From Ixodes scapularis (lineage: Eukaryota > Arthropoda > Arachnida > Ixodida > Ixodidae): a DNA stretch of 64,000 bases. The stretch is taken from contig NW_024609846.1 in assembly GCF_016920785.2 (NCBI RefSeq), forward strand, positions 108,862,831-108,926,830, written 5' to 3'. Under the pieces are notes generated by a model. The model was given only the letters and a program-made list of their open reading frames with translations, was not told the origin of the DNA and did no database searches. Below, piece by piece: positions 34,042 to 44,752 of this stretch. Made by a program: the position numbers and the translations under genes. How positions within the stretch are numbered: position 1 is the stretch's first letter; each line of letters starts with the position of its first letter.

Positions 34042-34348
34042 TAGATGGAACATCGTGGCCTCGCTCCCAGTGTGCAAAGAAAGCGCTGCACCCCAAGTGA
34101 CATTTCTCCTGCTCTGTCCACATTCACCTTGTCTGACCTCTTAGTGCCTCTTACTGTACATGTGTGCTGCACAAGGCAAAATCCACAATAGGTTCATCAA
34201 AATCTCAAATCATAGTAAATCATAACTCACACTATACAAACATTATGTTCAGAGCTAAGCACAGCAGCCACAACAGATGCTGTGCCCTTCCAGGTTGATC
34301 AGAAATACCCACCTGGTTTGGTAGGGGCTGCTTTCCCATCACACCCTC

Positions 34349-34573
34349 CTAGAGGAGACGCCTGCAGGCTTGCCCTAACGCACCCTTGTCGAAGAGCTCC
34401 GCAGGCTTCCATAGTGATCGGCTGACCATTCTGAGAAAGCGGCCAGGAGTGGCAGCCTTTTCCACGGCGTGTGTAAATGCTGCCTCTCGCGTTTTGATGC
34501 CAGGTCCAAGATGAATCTGCAGTGATAACACTGTTAAGCAAATGCACCAAAAGTGGAGAAATGCAGGCAACAC
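34349..34573 (-). pseudogene. Possible BEN-domain remnant
   Basis: The minus-strand frame reads QIHLGPGIKTREAAFTHAVE then AATPGRFLRMVSRSLWKPAE and ALGQACRRLL. The spacing of 'hhLG.G', 'F.R.L...hW...EL' and a closing G..CRR matches BEN domains as I remember them from arthropod proteins. The expected substitutions cannot be scored by eye. No acceptor or donor was pinned down, and the domain sits among MITEs, so a relic in repetitive DNA is likely. Confidence 0.35.
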
Positions 34574-34668
34574 AAATGGACTCTACACTTTCGTTTGCAA
34601 TCATGTTCCTGCTTTGTTTCACTGAAATGCTGAACTGTAGATATATATAAAACAATGAAATACATTAA

Positions 34669-35143
34669 AGGGGTACTCTCTAGTATTCCAGGATGGCTTA
34701 TTTATGTTCCTAACTCAACCTATGTGCTCTAAGCATCCCAAAAGTCCAAATCTTACAATCATGTGTGGCTTATTTCACTATTAAAAAATGTGATCAATGA
34801 TAGCGAATGTGGTTGAACCGAATCAAGGCGAATAGGGTGGAACGATGAAAGACACTTATCAGTCAATTGCAAGCGAACGTGCAGACGAGCAGGACTAGTC
34901 GGCTGCTTGTCCGGACGTGAAGCTATCGCTTGTGATTGTCTGATGAGCCCCGTTCATTCCTCACCTAGATTCGGCAGGGTTCAGTGGCGCCATTAGTATG
35001 TCTGAGATTCACTATCTTTTATCACATTTTTATTGGTGAACTAGGCTGCACATTATTGAAACTTAAATATTTGGGATGTTTAGAGCACATAGAATGTGTT
35101 ACGGCCATAAATAGGCCGTCTTAGAAAGCTCCCAAGCGCCCGT
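34669..35143. mobile_element. TTAA-flanked MITE with imperfect TIRs
   Basis: TTAA at 34665-34668 and 35144-35147 flank inverted halves. The left contains GGCTTATTTATG and TATGTGCTCTAAGCATCCCA; the right contains TGGGATGTTTAGAGCACATA then CATAAATAGGCC. The outermost bases match poorly. A related right half (TTAGGATGTTTAGAG ... CACCTTTAAG) occurs at about 54265-54342. Confidence 0.6.
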
Positions 35144-35147
35144 TTAA

Positions 35148-35491
35148 GAGAAGTAATTTCAGCTTTGGAATATTGTCACGGGTGGTGACCAAAAGAACAG
35201 TAACTAAACAGAAAGAAATAAACGTTTAATGTGGCGAACTTGTGCCAAAACTAAAAGGGTACAAAGATAATAAGAGAGCGTCGCGGGCGTCGAAGTCGTC
35301 GTAGCAGCACAGTCGAACGCTGGGGCGAAAACTGACTGCGGCTCGCCACGCAGAGCCCCTTATGTACATGCGTGGTCTTCTGGAATAATCGGCGTAGAAA
35401 CTTCGACGCGTAGAACATTCGGGCCTGGAACAAGCAACATGATTCTCAAATTCTCCAGAACACTAAATTACAGGAATAAACAAAAGACACG
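35148..35491. other. Unassigned, retroelement-like
   Basis: The stretch starts ATTGTCACGGGTGGTGACC and continues with an A-rich then GC-rich composition. The style recalls LTR or SINE-associated sequence, but I cannot support a specific family. Confidence 0.3.
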
Positions 35492-35561
35492 TCGCTCCCA
35501 GGATTCGAACCCTAGCTTTTCGCGTGGGAGGCAGGCGCGATAACCATTAGGCCACGCGCGC
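35492..35561 (-). repeat. tRNA-like sequence (SINE head or tRNA relic)
   Basis: On the minus strand an A-box-like TGGCCTAATGGTTA (near 35553-35540) and a B-box-like GGTTCGAATCC (near 35511-35501) are spaced as in a tRNA. The 3' acceptor strand GGAGCGA has no complementary 5' strand, and the anticodon stem does not form a 7-base loop. I therefore read it as a tRNA-derived SINE head or decayed tRNA and not a working tRNA gene. Confidence 0.55.
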
Positions 35562-36287
35562 GCTGCCTACTTGGCCAGCGCGCGCGGCAATATGCCTTAA
35601 GAAAGGAGGTCCATTATTGCTGTACACATCAAATACCAATAATGATATAAAAAAATCTTTCGTGAAAGCTTGGTTTTTCACATATACGATAATTTAGGTA
35701 CACTTTAAATGAACCATTTGACAATTTTTAAATTCGACATCTCATAGTATGACGGAAGTATACTACTGTGCACTCCCATGTTTTGTACAAATATTTGCAG
35801 TCTCGGGCAGCCGAGCAATGTGAAAAAAGACACCTTTTGCTCCACTTCATGACAAGACATGAAGAAGAAAACACGAATGAGTGTGCTATCACCATAGCTC
35901 ACTACCTTCCCTTTCTGTGTTCAGAAATAGGCATCAATATGTCTCACCAGGCAGCTGCCCGTCAGCTGACAAAGAGGACGTGTTTTCCAGAGCTCAGCGA
36001 AGCTAAGCAATATTTGGTTTATTTAGTTCAGTTGCGGGTGTGTTTATGGGGTAGTAGAAAGCACTTTTTAAAGTAGCGATAGGATAGGCTTGCTTGTTAG
36101 ATCTGCTTCATTGGTGGTGTTGCGCGCTAAAGGCGAGGGGCACATACCACTGGGGTTCATCCTACAGGTTTAGCACCCTGCTGTAAAGCATTTTCGCTCA
36201 TAACTCTGGTGGTTTCATGAGGTAGCAGAAAGCAGTTTTTAAAGTAGCGATAGGATAGTTGGGTTACAGCAGGCTTTTTAGGTAGGG
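35562..36287. other. Unassigned; contains a small direct repeat
   Basis: One 102-codon open frame (35768-36076, plus) has no motif I recognise. AAAGTAGCGATAGGATAG occurs at about 36071-36088 and again at 36240-36257, each preceded by a GTAG(C/T)AGAAAGCA-type stretch, so a roughly 170-base duplication is likely. Confidence 0.4.
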
Positions 36288-36419
36288 TCACAAGACCAAA
36301 CCACCTGCACGTTTGAAACTTTTGGCGGGCTAGTTGGTTTTGTGGACAGAGACGTTACCCAGGCTTTTTTGGTTTTGATGCAATATTTTTCGTGGGGTCG
36401 CGCTGTGTGTCCGTAGGCA

Positions 36420-37676
36420 ATGGTGAATATGCGAAGGAAGAAAAATGCGCAGGCTAATGTAAAAGGGGGACCCGATGTAGAATCTGAAGAGTGTGGCCGT
36501 TGGTGCTGCATGATGGAGTTGGAGCTCAAACTGTAGCAGAAGCCGAAGAGAGCAACTTTACCTGTCGGAGTTGCGAGAAAACAGATCTTGGTTTTTAGGA
36601 GAATAGGAAGGGAATGGGCGGATACGGTTCAGGAGTTGAAGCCGGAAATGCGGGTAGAGCGGTAGAAGCGAGTTCACCCCAAGGCGCAGGTCGGAGATTT
36701 GATTAAGAGGGCCGAACCGGATGTGAGGGAGATGACCAGGGAGTGGGAAGGTAAGGTAGAGAGCGTGACCGAAGGGCTGAGACGAGAACGGGAACAGAGA
36801 GCCGAGGTTGAGTGACAGATAGAGGAGCTTAGACAGAAGGAAGCGTGGAATGCGGAGTTGAAGGAGCATAAGAAGAAGTGTGAGGAGATGGTGCAGCCAC
36901 TAACAAGAGTAGTTAATAAAAAAAAGGGTGAGGTGGCAGAGAACACGGCGGTGGGTGCGGCAGAGAAAGGGTGCCAGTTAAAGTTACGAAATGAATGACT
37001 GTGTAGGAAAGGAGCCTGCACAGCTGTATAGTACTGCAGTACAACAGGGCTTGAGAAAGGCAGCAGAAGTTGAGGCAGAGAAAGCACAGAAAGCCGGAGG
37101 GGGCGAAGACAGGCAGTCGGGGGTTAAGAGGGTGCTGGTTGTAGGAGACTCAAACATAACAAGGGTTAAAAAGGGGCTGCTGGAAAGGGTGAGAGGGGAT
37201 GGGGGGGTAACCGTATGGCTCAGTCAGGAAAGTGCATGGTAGACGCTATGGCTAAAGCGAAGGTGGAGGTGTGGAAATACAGGGAAGGAGAGAACCTAGT
37301 GTTTGTACATGCAGGACTAAATGATGTGTTAAAGGGACTGAGCCAGAACCTCGCCAGGCAGATAGAGTTGGGGTTACGTAAGCTGAGGGAGGTCTCTGAG
37401 ACTGTGAACGTGCAAATGTGCACCGTCCCAGAGGTCTGCGGACAGTCTTTGCAGATAGAAAAGCGGGTGGTGGAAGCTAACCGGGTTAGGGGGTTGAGCC
37501 GACGATTTGAGTATGGAGTAATGGAAGTAAACAGGGTGGTGTACCATGCTCGCTCCGACCCTTTTACAATGGGCATCCACTACAGTGGAACCACTGGGAG
37601 CACAGAAGGCGATAGGATTAGATGTCACATCATACATTTTTTGCGGAGCCCCGGAGCCCTGAGGGCGTCGGTGTAA
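36420..37676 (+). pseudogene. LINE-1 ORF1: coiled coil plus SGNH-like domain
   Basis: ATG 36420 opens MVNMRRKKNAQANVKGGPDV. Charged Glu/Lys/Arg-rich heptad-like sequence (REWEGKVESVTEGLRREREQ, ELRQKEAWNAELKEHKKK) follows to about 36960 and suggests a coiled coil. From 37130, VLVVGDSNITRVKKGLLERV carries the GDS block and FVHAGLNDVLKGL a G.ND block, the pattern of SGNH/GDSL esterase-like ORF1 proteins. The C-terminal part is RCHIIHFLRSPGALRASV, stop 37674-37676. Internal stops (near 36531 and 36816) and frame shifts make it inactive. ORF1 proteins bind element RNA and act with ORF2 in the retrotransposition particle. Confidence 0.7.
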
Positions 37677-37767
37677 ATGAGGGCCAAAATATAGATACAG
37701 GGGGGAGGGTCTGGGAGAGTGAGAGGTAGCCTTGCAGGACTAGGAAAAAGAAAAAAATTTCGTAAAC

Positions 37768-38139
37768 ATGCAGGGGGGCAGGAACAGAATAAAGTGGGAG
37801 GAGATTGAGGAGCGATTAGATAGCGGCAACTTTGCAGTGCATGGATTAGCAGAAACACATCTGAGGGATATGGAAGAATCACCATACACACCAGGATATC
37901 ATTGGATGGGATGTAACCGGGCGAATGGGGAACGCAAGGGGGATTAGGGGTGTCAGTGAAGGGTCAGGAATGGGAAAGGGTACGAGAGGGCAGCAGGGAA
38001 CACATCTGGGTCAAAGGCAATACTGGGGGTTTAGACACAATCCTGGGTTTTGTGTATCTAAAAACAGTGAGTGATGCAGGGGAGGAAAATGCAGAACACT
38101 TGACATGTATATCAGGAGACGTTAGGGAAATTGGCACTA
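37768..38139 (+). pseudogene. LINE-1 ORF2 part 1: N-terminal endonuclease segment
   Basis: ATG at 37768 begins MQGGRNRIKWEEIEERLDSG, then VHGLAETHLRDMEESPYTPG: the AETH motif holds the metal-binding Glu of APE-type endonucleases. The reading continues with a frame change near 37945 to SREHIWVKGNTGGLDTILGF and stops at the A1 insertion after GDVREIGT. The next residues lie at 40131, so the domain is split by 1989 bases of A1. Confidence 0.8.
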
Positions 38140-40128
38140 CCCTACTGAAAAAAACCATTTGAAATTCAAACGGGTGGCAAACTGGTCGCCCGTTTGAATC
38201 AAACCTGTCGATCCGTTTGGATCAAACGTGATTATGGGATACGGGTACTCGTTTGGAAACGGTACCCGTTCGAAACGGTACCCGTTTGGTACAGGTGCCC
38301 GTTTGATACGGGTGCCGTATGGTACGAGTACCCGTTCGACATGGCACGTGACCACACGTTTGAACGTGCCCTTCGAGATGGCAAATTATGCGCTAGCCCT
38401 AAATGGGTATCGTCTGGGAGGTTGGTTATCTTAAACATATTTAAGACGTCCCGAAACTCATAAACGTATTTATAACATGGAGAAAACACGTAGAACAAAT
38501 GCACTCGCGTAGGTGCTTCTAAGTGGACAGGAAAACCGACACAAAAGATTCTTTTCAATTCTCCTCGAAGTTTATTACCTCTTCTGTAGACAAGTACAAA
38601 CGTGCAAGCGAACTGTGAACACTATACAGGTAGACTTTCGGGGAAATTATTCTCCTGGCTGTCGCGCGAATAGGCGCTGCATAATTCTTTAGATAATTTA
38701 GAAGAGTACGCGTAGAAGAACGGTCAATCGTTGCCAACACGTAGGTTGCAGTGCACTTACCATAACAATAGCGGACTTGAAAGAGGTAATCCGTGATATT
38801 TGTCGACACGGTCAAAGCAGGACAACCACACAAACACAAACGAGAGGGAACGGCTCCTTGGAAGTTTCAACACGATGCGGCGCACAAGCTGTCATTTGCC
38901 GAACCCAACCAAACCGCGAGAATTTGCGACTTCTTTGAAGAATCGCTCGTTGCCGACATACACGTGGGTCTTTTCCAACACTGATAGCTTTGGTGCACAT
39001 CCAATACGTTGTCGAGAGACATCCCAATAAGGCCGCAGGGTTAGGCGACAGATTGAAGCAGGTAGGACGAGCGAACTTCGAGCAGCAACTGACAACAAGC
39101 AGACAAAGAAAAAAGCGGCTGCAAGGCGCGCCCTTCCGGATCTCGATGCTTATCAGCGTGTAGCTCGCGCGCTGCTGTGGGTCACGTGACGGGGGTGACA
39201 AGAGAGGAGGGAGGGGGCGAGGTCAAGGCGCTGGGACCACCGGGACAGCCCCTCTCCCTCTCCCCAGGCATTCCAGGGAGATGCGTTTTTGTAGTCCCGA
39301 AGAACAAACGTGCGCGCGCGCGCGCGCTCGAACTTTGGAAATGGCGGCGGGGCTGCCAGAAGCTCGGCTTGCGCCCGAGCGAAGGAAGAACTCAGCGCAA
39401 GCTCGTAGTTTGAGTGCTGCAACGGCGGGCGTGCTCTCGCAATGCTCGATGTTCTTGCAGCCGCGTGTACGCGTGCTACCTTCGCTGCGTCTTGAATTAA
39501 AGTGAAACGGAGTCTAGACGTACATTCTTTCACGCGGTCGCGTCTTCTGCGAGAGAGATTCGAGCTGAATAAGTAAATTGAGGCAACAAAGATGGACAAA
39601 GTATTAAAGGTCTGTCAAAAATATCGGCTCACCAACGTCGCGCGTTTACGTAAAACAAAAAAAAAAAAAAAGGTGTTAGTTTTAGTTGCAGTATAATCGA
39701 AAATCAGCGCAATTGAAATATAAATATAATTACTTGCATTACGCGGACGATCTGAAATCGGTGAACCAGTGCTCCCAGCCTTCCGGAAAACATTGGCTGC
39801 CACGGCTGAAACGCTAGGCGTGCCCACGCCGCCGATCTGTACGTTCAATATCAAACGGGCTCCGGAGAGCCGTTTGATTAAACCGGTGCAGTTTGCAACA
39901 TGGTCGCCGGTTTGAGCAAACGTGCGACAACTTTGCCCAAACGAGTCGCCCATTTGCCCAGACGAGCGACCCGTTTGCCAAATAGGTGACCGTTATGGCT
40001 CATACGGGGGACCCCTTTGAGCCATACGGGCGACCCCTTTGACAAACTGGTGACCAGTATGGTTAAACGGTTACCGGTATGGACCCGTTTATTTTCATAT
40101 GGGCTCCAGATGGTTTTTTTCAGTAGGG
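38140..40128 (-). mobile_element. Element A1: 2.0 kb TIR element in LINE-1 endonuclease
   Basis: Ends CCCTACTGAAAAAAACCATT (38140) and TGGTTTTTTTCAGTAGGG (to 40128) are inverted. TA flanks both sides (38138-38139, 40129-40130). Removing the element with one TA joins GDVREIGT to SKEIIILGDVNAYLEDFDG without a frame change. Subterminal arrays of ACGGGTACCCGTTTG-type motifs lie at about 38155-38360 and 39840-40110, in both orientations. The transcript module is on the minus strand: promoter-side GC-rich region near 39150-39600, exon-like core 38761-39000, donor 38760, acceptor 38584, AATAAA 38576-38571. No transposase. It is closely related to A2 in opposite orientation. Confidence 0.9.
38571..38760 (-). 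other. Terminal intron and poly(A) module of A1
   Basis: Minus-strand donor GTAAGTGCACTGCAACC starts at 38760, the acceptor TTGTCTACAG ends at 38584 (177-base intron) and AATAAA is at 38576-38571. It matches A2 and C closely, including the sequence past the poly(A) signal. Confidence 0.65.
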
Positions 40129-40130
40129 TA

Positions 40131-41757
40131 GCAAGGAAATAATTATCTTGGGGGACGTGAATGCATATTTGGAAGACTTTGATGGACATACGGATACAAC
40201 AGGGAGGATGTTAGAGGCGTTCTGCAAAGGTCTTGATCTGCTATTGGTTAACGCTCAGGTGAAATGTGATGGAAAAATAGCATGGGAAAGAAAGAACTCG
40301 CACTAGACTATTGACTACTGTTTAATGTCGCGTAAGATATACAACAGATTAGGAGGTATGTAGGTCTAAGGTCTGGGGAGCCACCATAAGAAAGTCAAGA
40401 TCAGATTTGGCACAATAAAACCAAAAATACAAAATCAAAAACAAGAGGGTATGAATAACTTAAATGTTAAACAGTTACATGAGGCATCTAAGCGGATCGA
40501 GAAAATAGTATCCAAGTAACCGGAAAGAGAATGGACATATGAAGACTAAGTGTTTTCAAGAAAGAGTTAGAGGAATATTGAATCTAACAAGGAGGAAGAA
40601 AACTAAAACGCAAACCCAAAAGCTGGTGGGATAAAGAGGTTAAGGCAGCAATATCGAGACGCCAAGCGGCATCTAAAGAACACAGATGGGCAAAGAAAAA
40701 GAGGGCCACACTAGCCGAAGTAACGTCAAAATGGGAAGAATTTCAGGAAAGAAAGCGGAAGGCCTCAGCATTAATACAGGCCAAAATTGGGAGAGCAGGG
40801 GTCCAGTGGATGACAGAGATAAGCCAAAAAAATAGGAATGCGGAAAAAAAGTTCTGGGAACACATCAGCGCACAGGGAAAAATGACCGAGGGGTACCAGC
40901 AGGCACTAACAACACAGGAAGGAACAAAGGTAAAAGGGGATGAGGCAGGAGAATGTATTAGACATACAATCGAAGCAGTGTTTTCGGAGTTAGAATCAAA
41001 TCAGGTCGTAGGGAATGGTAGCGTCTACACAACACAAGCAGAGGATCATAGTGAGGAAGAGGAAAGGACCACAGAGGAATGGGAAAAAAACAGGAAAGGT
41101 TCTGGCTGGCACTGAAACAGGTCCAGACGGCATACCAATGAGATTGATAAAAGTTCTAGGCAAAACAAGCAAATTCAAACTAAAGCGAGTGATTGATCAG
41201 ATACGTATGGGAAGGAGGTACCCAGTGACTGGAAATTGGGCAGGATGAGATTACTATATAAGGGCAAGGGAGAAAACGACAGTATCAAATCATACCGACT
41301 AATCACAGTAACTTCAGAAGTATAGACTAGCTATGCAAATTGTAAAAAGAAGAATGGAAGAATGGGCAGAGGGAAAACAGACTCTGGGGGAGCTTCGAAA
41401 TGGTTTCAGGAAAGGTAGACGACTGGATGAAAAATTAATCATAATCACACAGTGCATAGAGATGGCAACGACAAGTCAAAGGTCATTATGGGTAGCATTC
41501 TTAAACATCAAAGGGGCATATGACAATGTGAATCAGGAAAAACTCTGGAACAATTGAAGGGATATGGGCTAGAGGGAATCATGGTTAAGTTTCTAGAATG
41601 GGTTTATACAGAGAATAGGGGCGGTTATAACATGGGAAGCCGAAACTACAAGACCAGCAGCAATAAAAAGAGGTCTCAAACAGGTTTGCTCATTCTCTCC
41701 CCTGCTCTTTACGATATACCTCAATGTGATGGAAAAAAGTTAGAACAGTGCAACCTA
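40131..41757 (+). pseudogene. LINE-1 ORF2 part 2: endonuclease end and RT fingers/palm
   Basis: The part starts SKEIIILGDVNAYLEDFDG, the endonuclease GDxN block. It runs through a Lys-rich linker (WWDKEVKAAISRRQAASKEH) to RT: ETGPDGIPMRLIKVLGKTSK near 41110-41180, LGELRNGFRKGRRLDEKLII near 41380-41440 (the GFR..R block) and WVAFLNIKGAYDNVNQEKLW near 41489-41550. In the last block the usual Asp of DI..AYD is replaced by Asn (LNIKGAYD), which would impair catalysis. Several frameshifts and stops occur. It breaks at 41757 before the GxxQG and YADD blocks, where element B is inserted. Confidence 0.85.
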
Positions 41758-41764
41758 CCCAGGC

Positions 41765-42600
41765 AGCACCGAGTTCTGGGCCAAAACTTGGCTTGCGTCT
41801 GGCAGTTTAGGGCATTAAAAAGCCCGAAGAAGCCAAAGTAGTGCCAAACCTGACCTCCCTTGGCAACAGTCTGGGTATCTTGGCCCTAATTCGCCAAACA
41901 AGTGCCAAACTTAGGCTTCACTGCCGGGTAGTTCGGCTGTCGTCTGGCATCTTCGGGCCTAAATCGCCTAAAAAATGCCAGATTTAGGCTTACTGCCCGG
42001 TAGTTCGGCAGATCTTTGGCATTTTTGGGCCAAAATCGCCAAACTAATGCCAAAGTTAGGCTTCACTTTTTGATAGTTCGGCTATCACCTGGCACATTCG
42101 GGCCAAAATCGCCACAGATGTGCCAGAGTTAGGCTTACTACCGTGTAGTTCGGCAGAGCTTTGGCATTTTTGGGCCAAAATCGCCGAACTAATGCCAAAG
42201 TTAGGCTTCATCTTTTGACAGTTCGGCTGTCACCTGGCACATTCGGGCCAAACTCGCCAGAGATGTGCCAGAGTTAGGCTTACTACCTTGTAGTTCGGCA
42301 GAGCTTTGGCATTTTCGGGCCAAAATCGCCAAACTTATGCCAAAGTTAGGCTTCACTTTTTCACAGTTCGGCTGCCACTTGGCACATTCGGGCCAAAATC
42401 GCCACAAATGTGCCAGAGTTAGGCTTACTACCTTGTAGTTCGGTTGAGATCTGGCATCTCTGGGCCCAAGTCGCCAAACGAGCGCCCAAGTTAGGCTTTG
42501 CTTCCCGATAAATTGGCTGTGATCTGGCAGCTGCGGGCCAAAGTTGCCAAACAAGTGCCAGAACTGGGCTTACTGCCTTCGAGTTCGGCTGATGAAATAT
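41765..42600. repeat. Left subterminal array of element B, about 72-bp alternating units
   Basis: Units start with TTCGGCTGTC..CTGGCA or TTCGGCAGA..TTTGGCA at about 41935, 42004, 42077, 42149, 42222 and 42293. The two variants alternate, so the true period is a dimer of about 144. Each unit has GGGCCAAAATCGCCA and ends TTAGGCTT. The motif set is GCCAAA and its complement. Confidence 0.85.
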
Positions 42601-42833
42601 TTGATGTACGCGGGTGGTCTTCATCTGAATTAAATAGAAATCAAGTTTTATTCGGCTGGCAACTTTATCTTATTTTGGGTGTCTCTTGATTTCTGCAGTC
42701 CAAAGGTTGGCTGAATGTTTTGACGCGGCTGGAGCAGGCTTTGCAAACGCAAATAAATTGTGCCAGACGTTGCACTCGCGCGTAGGTACACAAGCCAATA
42801 TCGGGGCGCGCCGTGAGACTGGTTCGACATTAT

Positions 42834-43157
42834 GGCGCGTTCACACCGGCGATGCGATCTAGTCGCGCCATAACTTTCATCGCAAAAGCGACCATCGCGG
42901 GCAAAAAGTGACGGGTTTTGAGCAGTCGCTTGCTGACCCGACGTTTCGCGATGCACTCTAGTCGCGGAGAGGCCGAGCCAACCAACGGCGTTCGGAGCGA
43001 GATTTTTTGAGAAGCGACTCGCCAACGAAGGCGTTGGACTCGCTCATCGCGCACGCCAAATTGACCAACTAATTACTTTTATTTTATTTTTTTTTTTTTG
43101 CGATGCGATTTAGTTGGATCGCGCGACTGCTTACATCCCCGGTGTGATTCCGCCTTT
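42834..43157. mobile_element. Small TIR MITE inside element B
   Basis: The left end reads GGCGCGTTCACACCGGCGAT and the right end in reverse complement GGCGGAATCACACCGGGGAT, about 320 bases apart. GATGCGAT..AGTCGCG and its inverse follow inside. The flanks do not give a convincing duplication. Confidence 0.55.
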
Positions 43158-43941
43158 ATAGAAAGTGCTGTCATTGAGCTAACACTGCGAAAGACGGATG
43201 TACATACGCACGTTTCCACAAGAGATATCATTATTAGGCGGCGCATTGCAAAAGCGAGCGTGGCTCTGTGCGTGTCTTGCATTGTGATTGAGCTCTGTCA
43301 AATCCTAGCGATAACAAAGAGCGGAAACGACCGGGGCTCCGTGGCGCGGCTCCCGCATCACACTTGGGGAATGAAAATAAAATCCTGGAAATTGTACTAT
43401 TTTAGCGTGTTGATACTTTTTAAACATTAAAAGTGGAGACACAAAAGGGACGATACAGACAGGACAATCTGAACTTTAAAGGCCGCTGTACAAACGGGAC
43501 GTTCTACAGAGAAGAACCTTCTCTCCCGAAGCTAGGGGACGGGGAGGGAAAGGGCCATCGTTGGGTGGAAAGAGCGTCTAGAGAATGGGATTAGCCTCGG
43601 GGCGAGCCATCCTCTCGAGAGGGAGTGGTGACGGAACAAAGCTGCCGTGGGGGTTCCGGCTAAAAGGTGGAAGAAAGTTAAGCTTGTCAAACGGTGACCT
43701 CGGATCCGAGGACGGGTACGTTAGAGAATTTGAAAAAAGCTGCTTGATTAGCCGGACGACCCAGTGCGGTCTACTGGTTCTAGAAGGTGACTCGGATGAA
43801 GAAAACTCGTTTTGCTCGAAAACTCTAAAAGCGTTCTGGACGTGAACTCTTGCCACAAATAAAAATAACACATGCATGAAAAACTACGAAGGCAACAAAG
43901 CTTTCTCCTATGGTGGGAGAATGCGTGAGCATTACAGGCAG

Positions 43942-44000
43942 AGTTATGTTGGCGCAACTTGCAATAAAGAAAGAAAAAAAAAAAGTTATGTTGGCGCAAC
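43942..44000. other. 25-base A-rich insertion flanked by 17-bp direct repeats
   Basis: AGTTATGTTGGCGCAAC occurs at 43942-43958 and 43984-44000. Between them lies 25 bases beginning TTGCAATAAAG and ending in ten A's. This is what an extremely 5'-truncated retrotransposition (AATAAA plus poly(A) tail, with target duplication) would leave. A slipped 42-base tandem duplication is the alternative. Confidence 0.55.
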
Positions 44001-44752
44001 GGACAGCGCGCTAGTTTCACGATCAAGCGGGCCTAGCTTCGATACCGGGCTGGTTTTTTTTCTCGTGTTCTTTTTTTTATTTCGTTTATTTTTTTATTTT
44101 TTTTTGCTTGGTCACGTAACAAGAAAAATCACATGAACAGAATTTTTTTTTTGGCCACGTCACCAGATTTTTTCTTATTTCTCATTTCCTTCAGTCTTGC
44201 TTTTTTTCCCTTTTTTTCGGTTTACGCTTCCCATCGCAAAACTCTTAGCACCTATTTCGCGTTAAATTGGCGATAGCCAAATCATTTTATTTATGGCAGG
44301 GAAGTCTGCCGTACGTACCTTATGTTACTATCACCAACCCTGGCTTGCAATTTCTGCTATCGAAAGGACTGGACTATACCCTTGCTCCACGGTACGTTCC
44401 AAAACGTGACTTCATAATTGAAATTGAAGAGAAACTCAGACATGTGCACGATGTCACAGGGGTAGCTCGCGCTGCAGAACCCAGGGATCCTGGGTTCGAG
44501 CCCCACCCCTGCCCGTTTTGATCTGGATGAGCATCGTACCGGCGTGCGGTCGTGTATCACTACTGCGTGATGCACGTTAAAGACTCCAGGCTAGCGGTTG
44601 TACCGCACTGGCTAAATTTCTCATCTACAGTTGGGAGACTCGTCGCCCCTGTGAGGCAGACCAAGTTCTAGGCTGTATAAACACACATACAACCCAATTT
44701 TTTCACAGGGGTAAATTTTGCGAGAAGCCGCGTTGAAAGTGCTTCGAACAAT
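44001..44752. other. tRNA-like and SINE-like fragments before the Penelope element
   Basis: Around 43990-44060 GCGCAACGGACAGCGCG and GCTTCGATACC resemble tRNA A and B boxes. At 44458-44515 GGGGTAGCTCGCGC and GGGTTCGAGCCCCACCCC do the same, with GGGGT/ACCCC able to pair. A later GATGCACGTTAAAGACTCCA block (44570-44590) recalls invertebrate SINE bodies. None forms a full cloverleaf. T-rich runs fill 44050-44220. Confidence 0.4.

Noticed and set aside
35492..35561. Functional tRNA gene on the minus strand
   Set aside because: Acceptor and anticodon stems do not pair and the anticodon loop is too long; only A- and B-box-like sequences remain.
38812..39599. Overlapping 129- and 148-codon frames in A1, with matches in A2
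   Set aside because: Similarity between A1 and A2 is at DNA level in all frames and both strands; frames are broken differently in the two copies, so I describe an exon-like block and not a gene.
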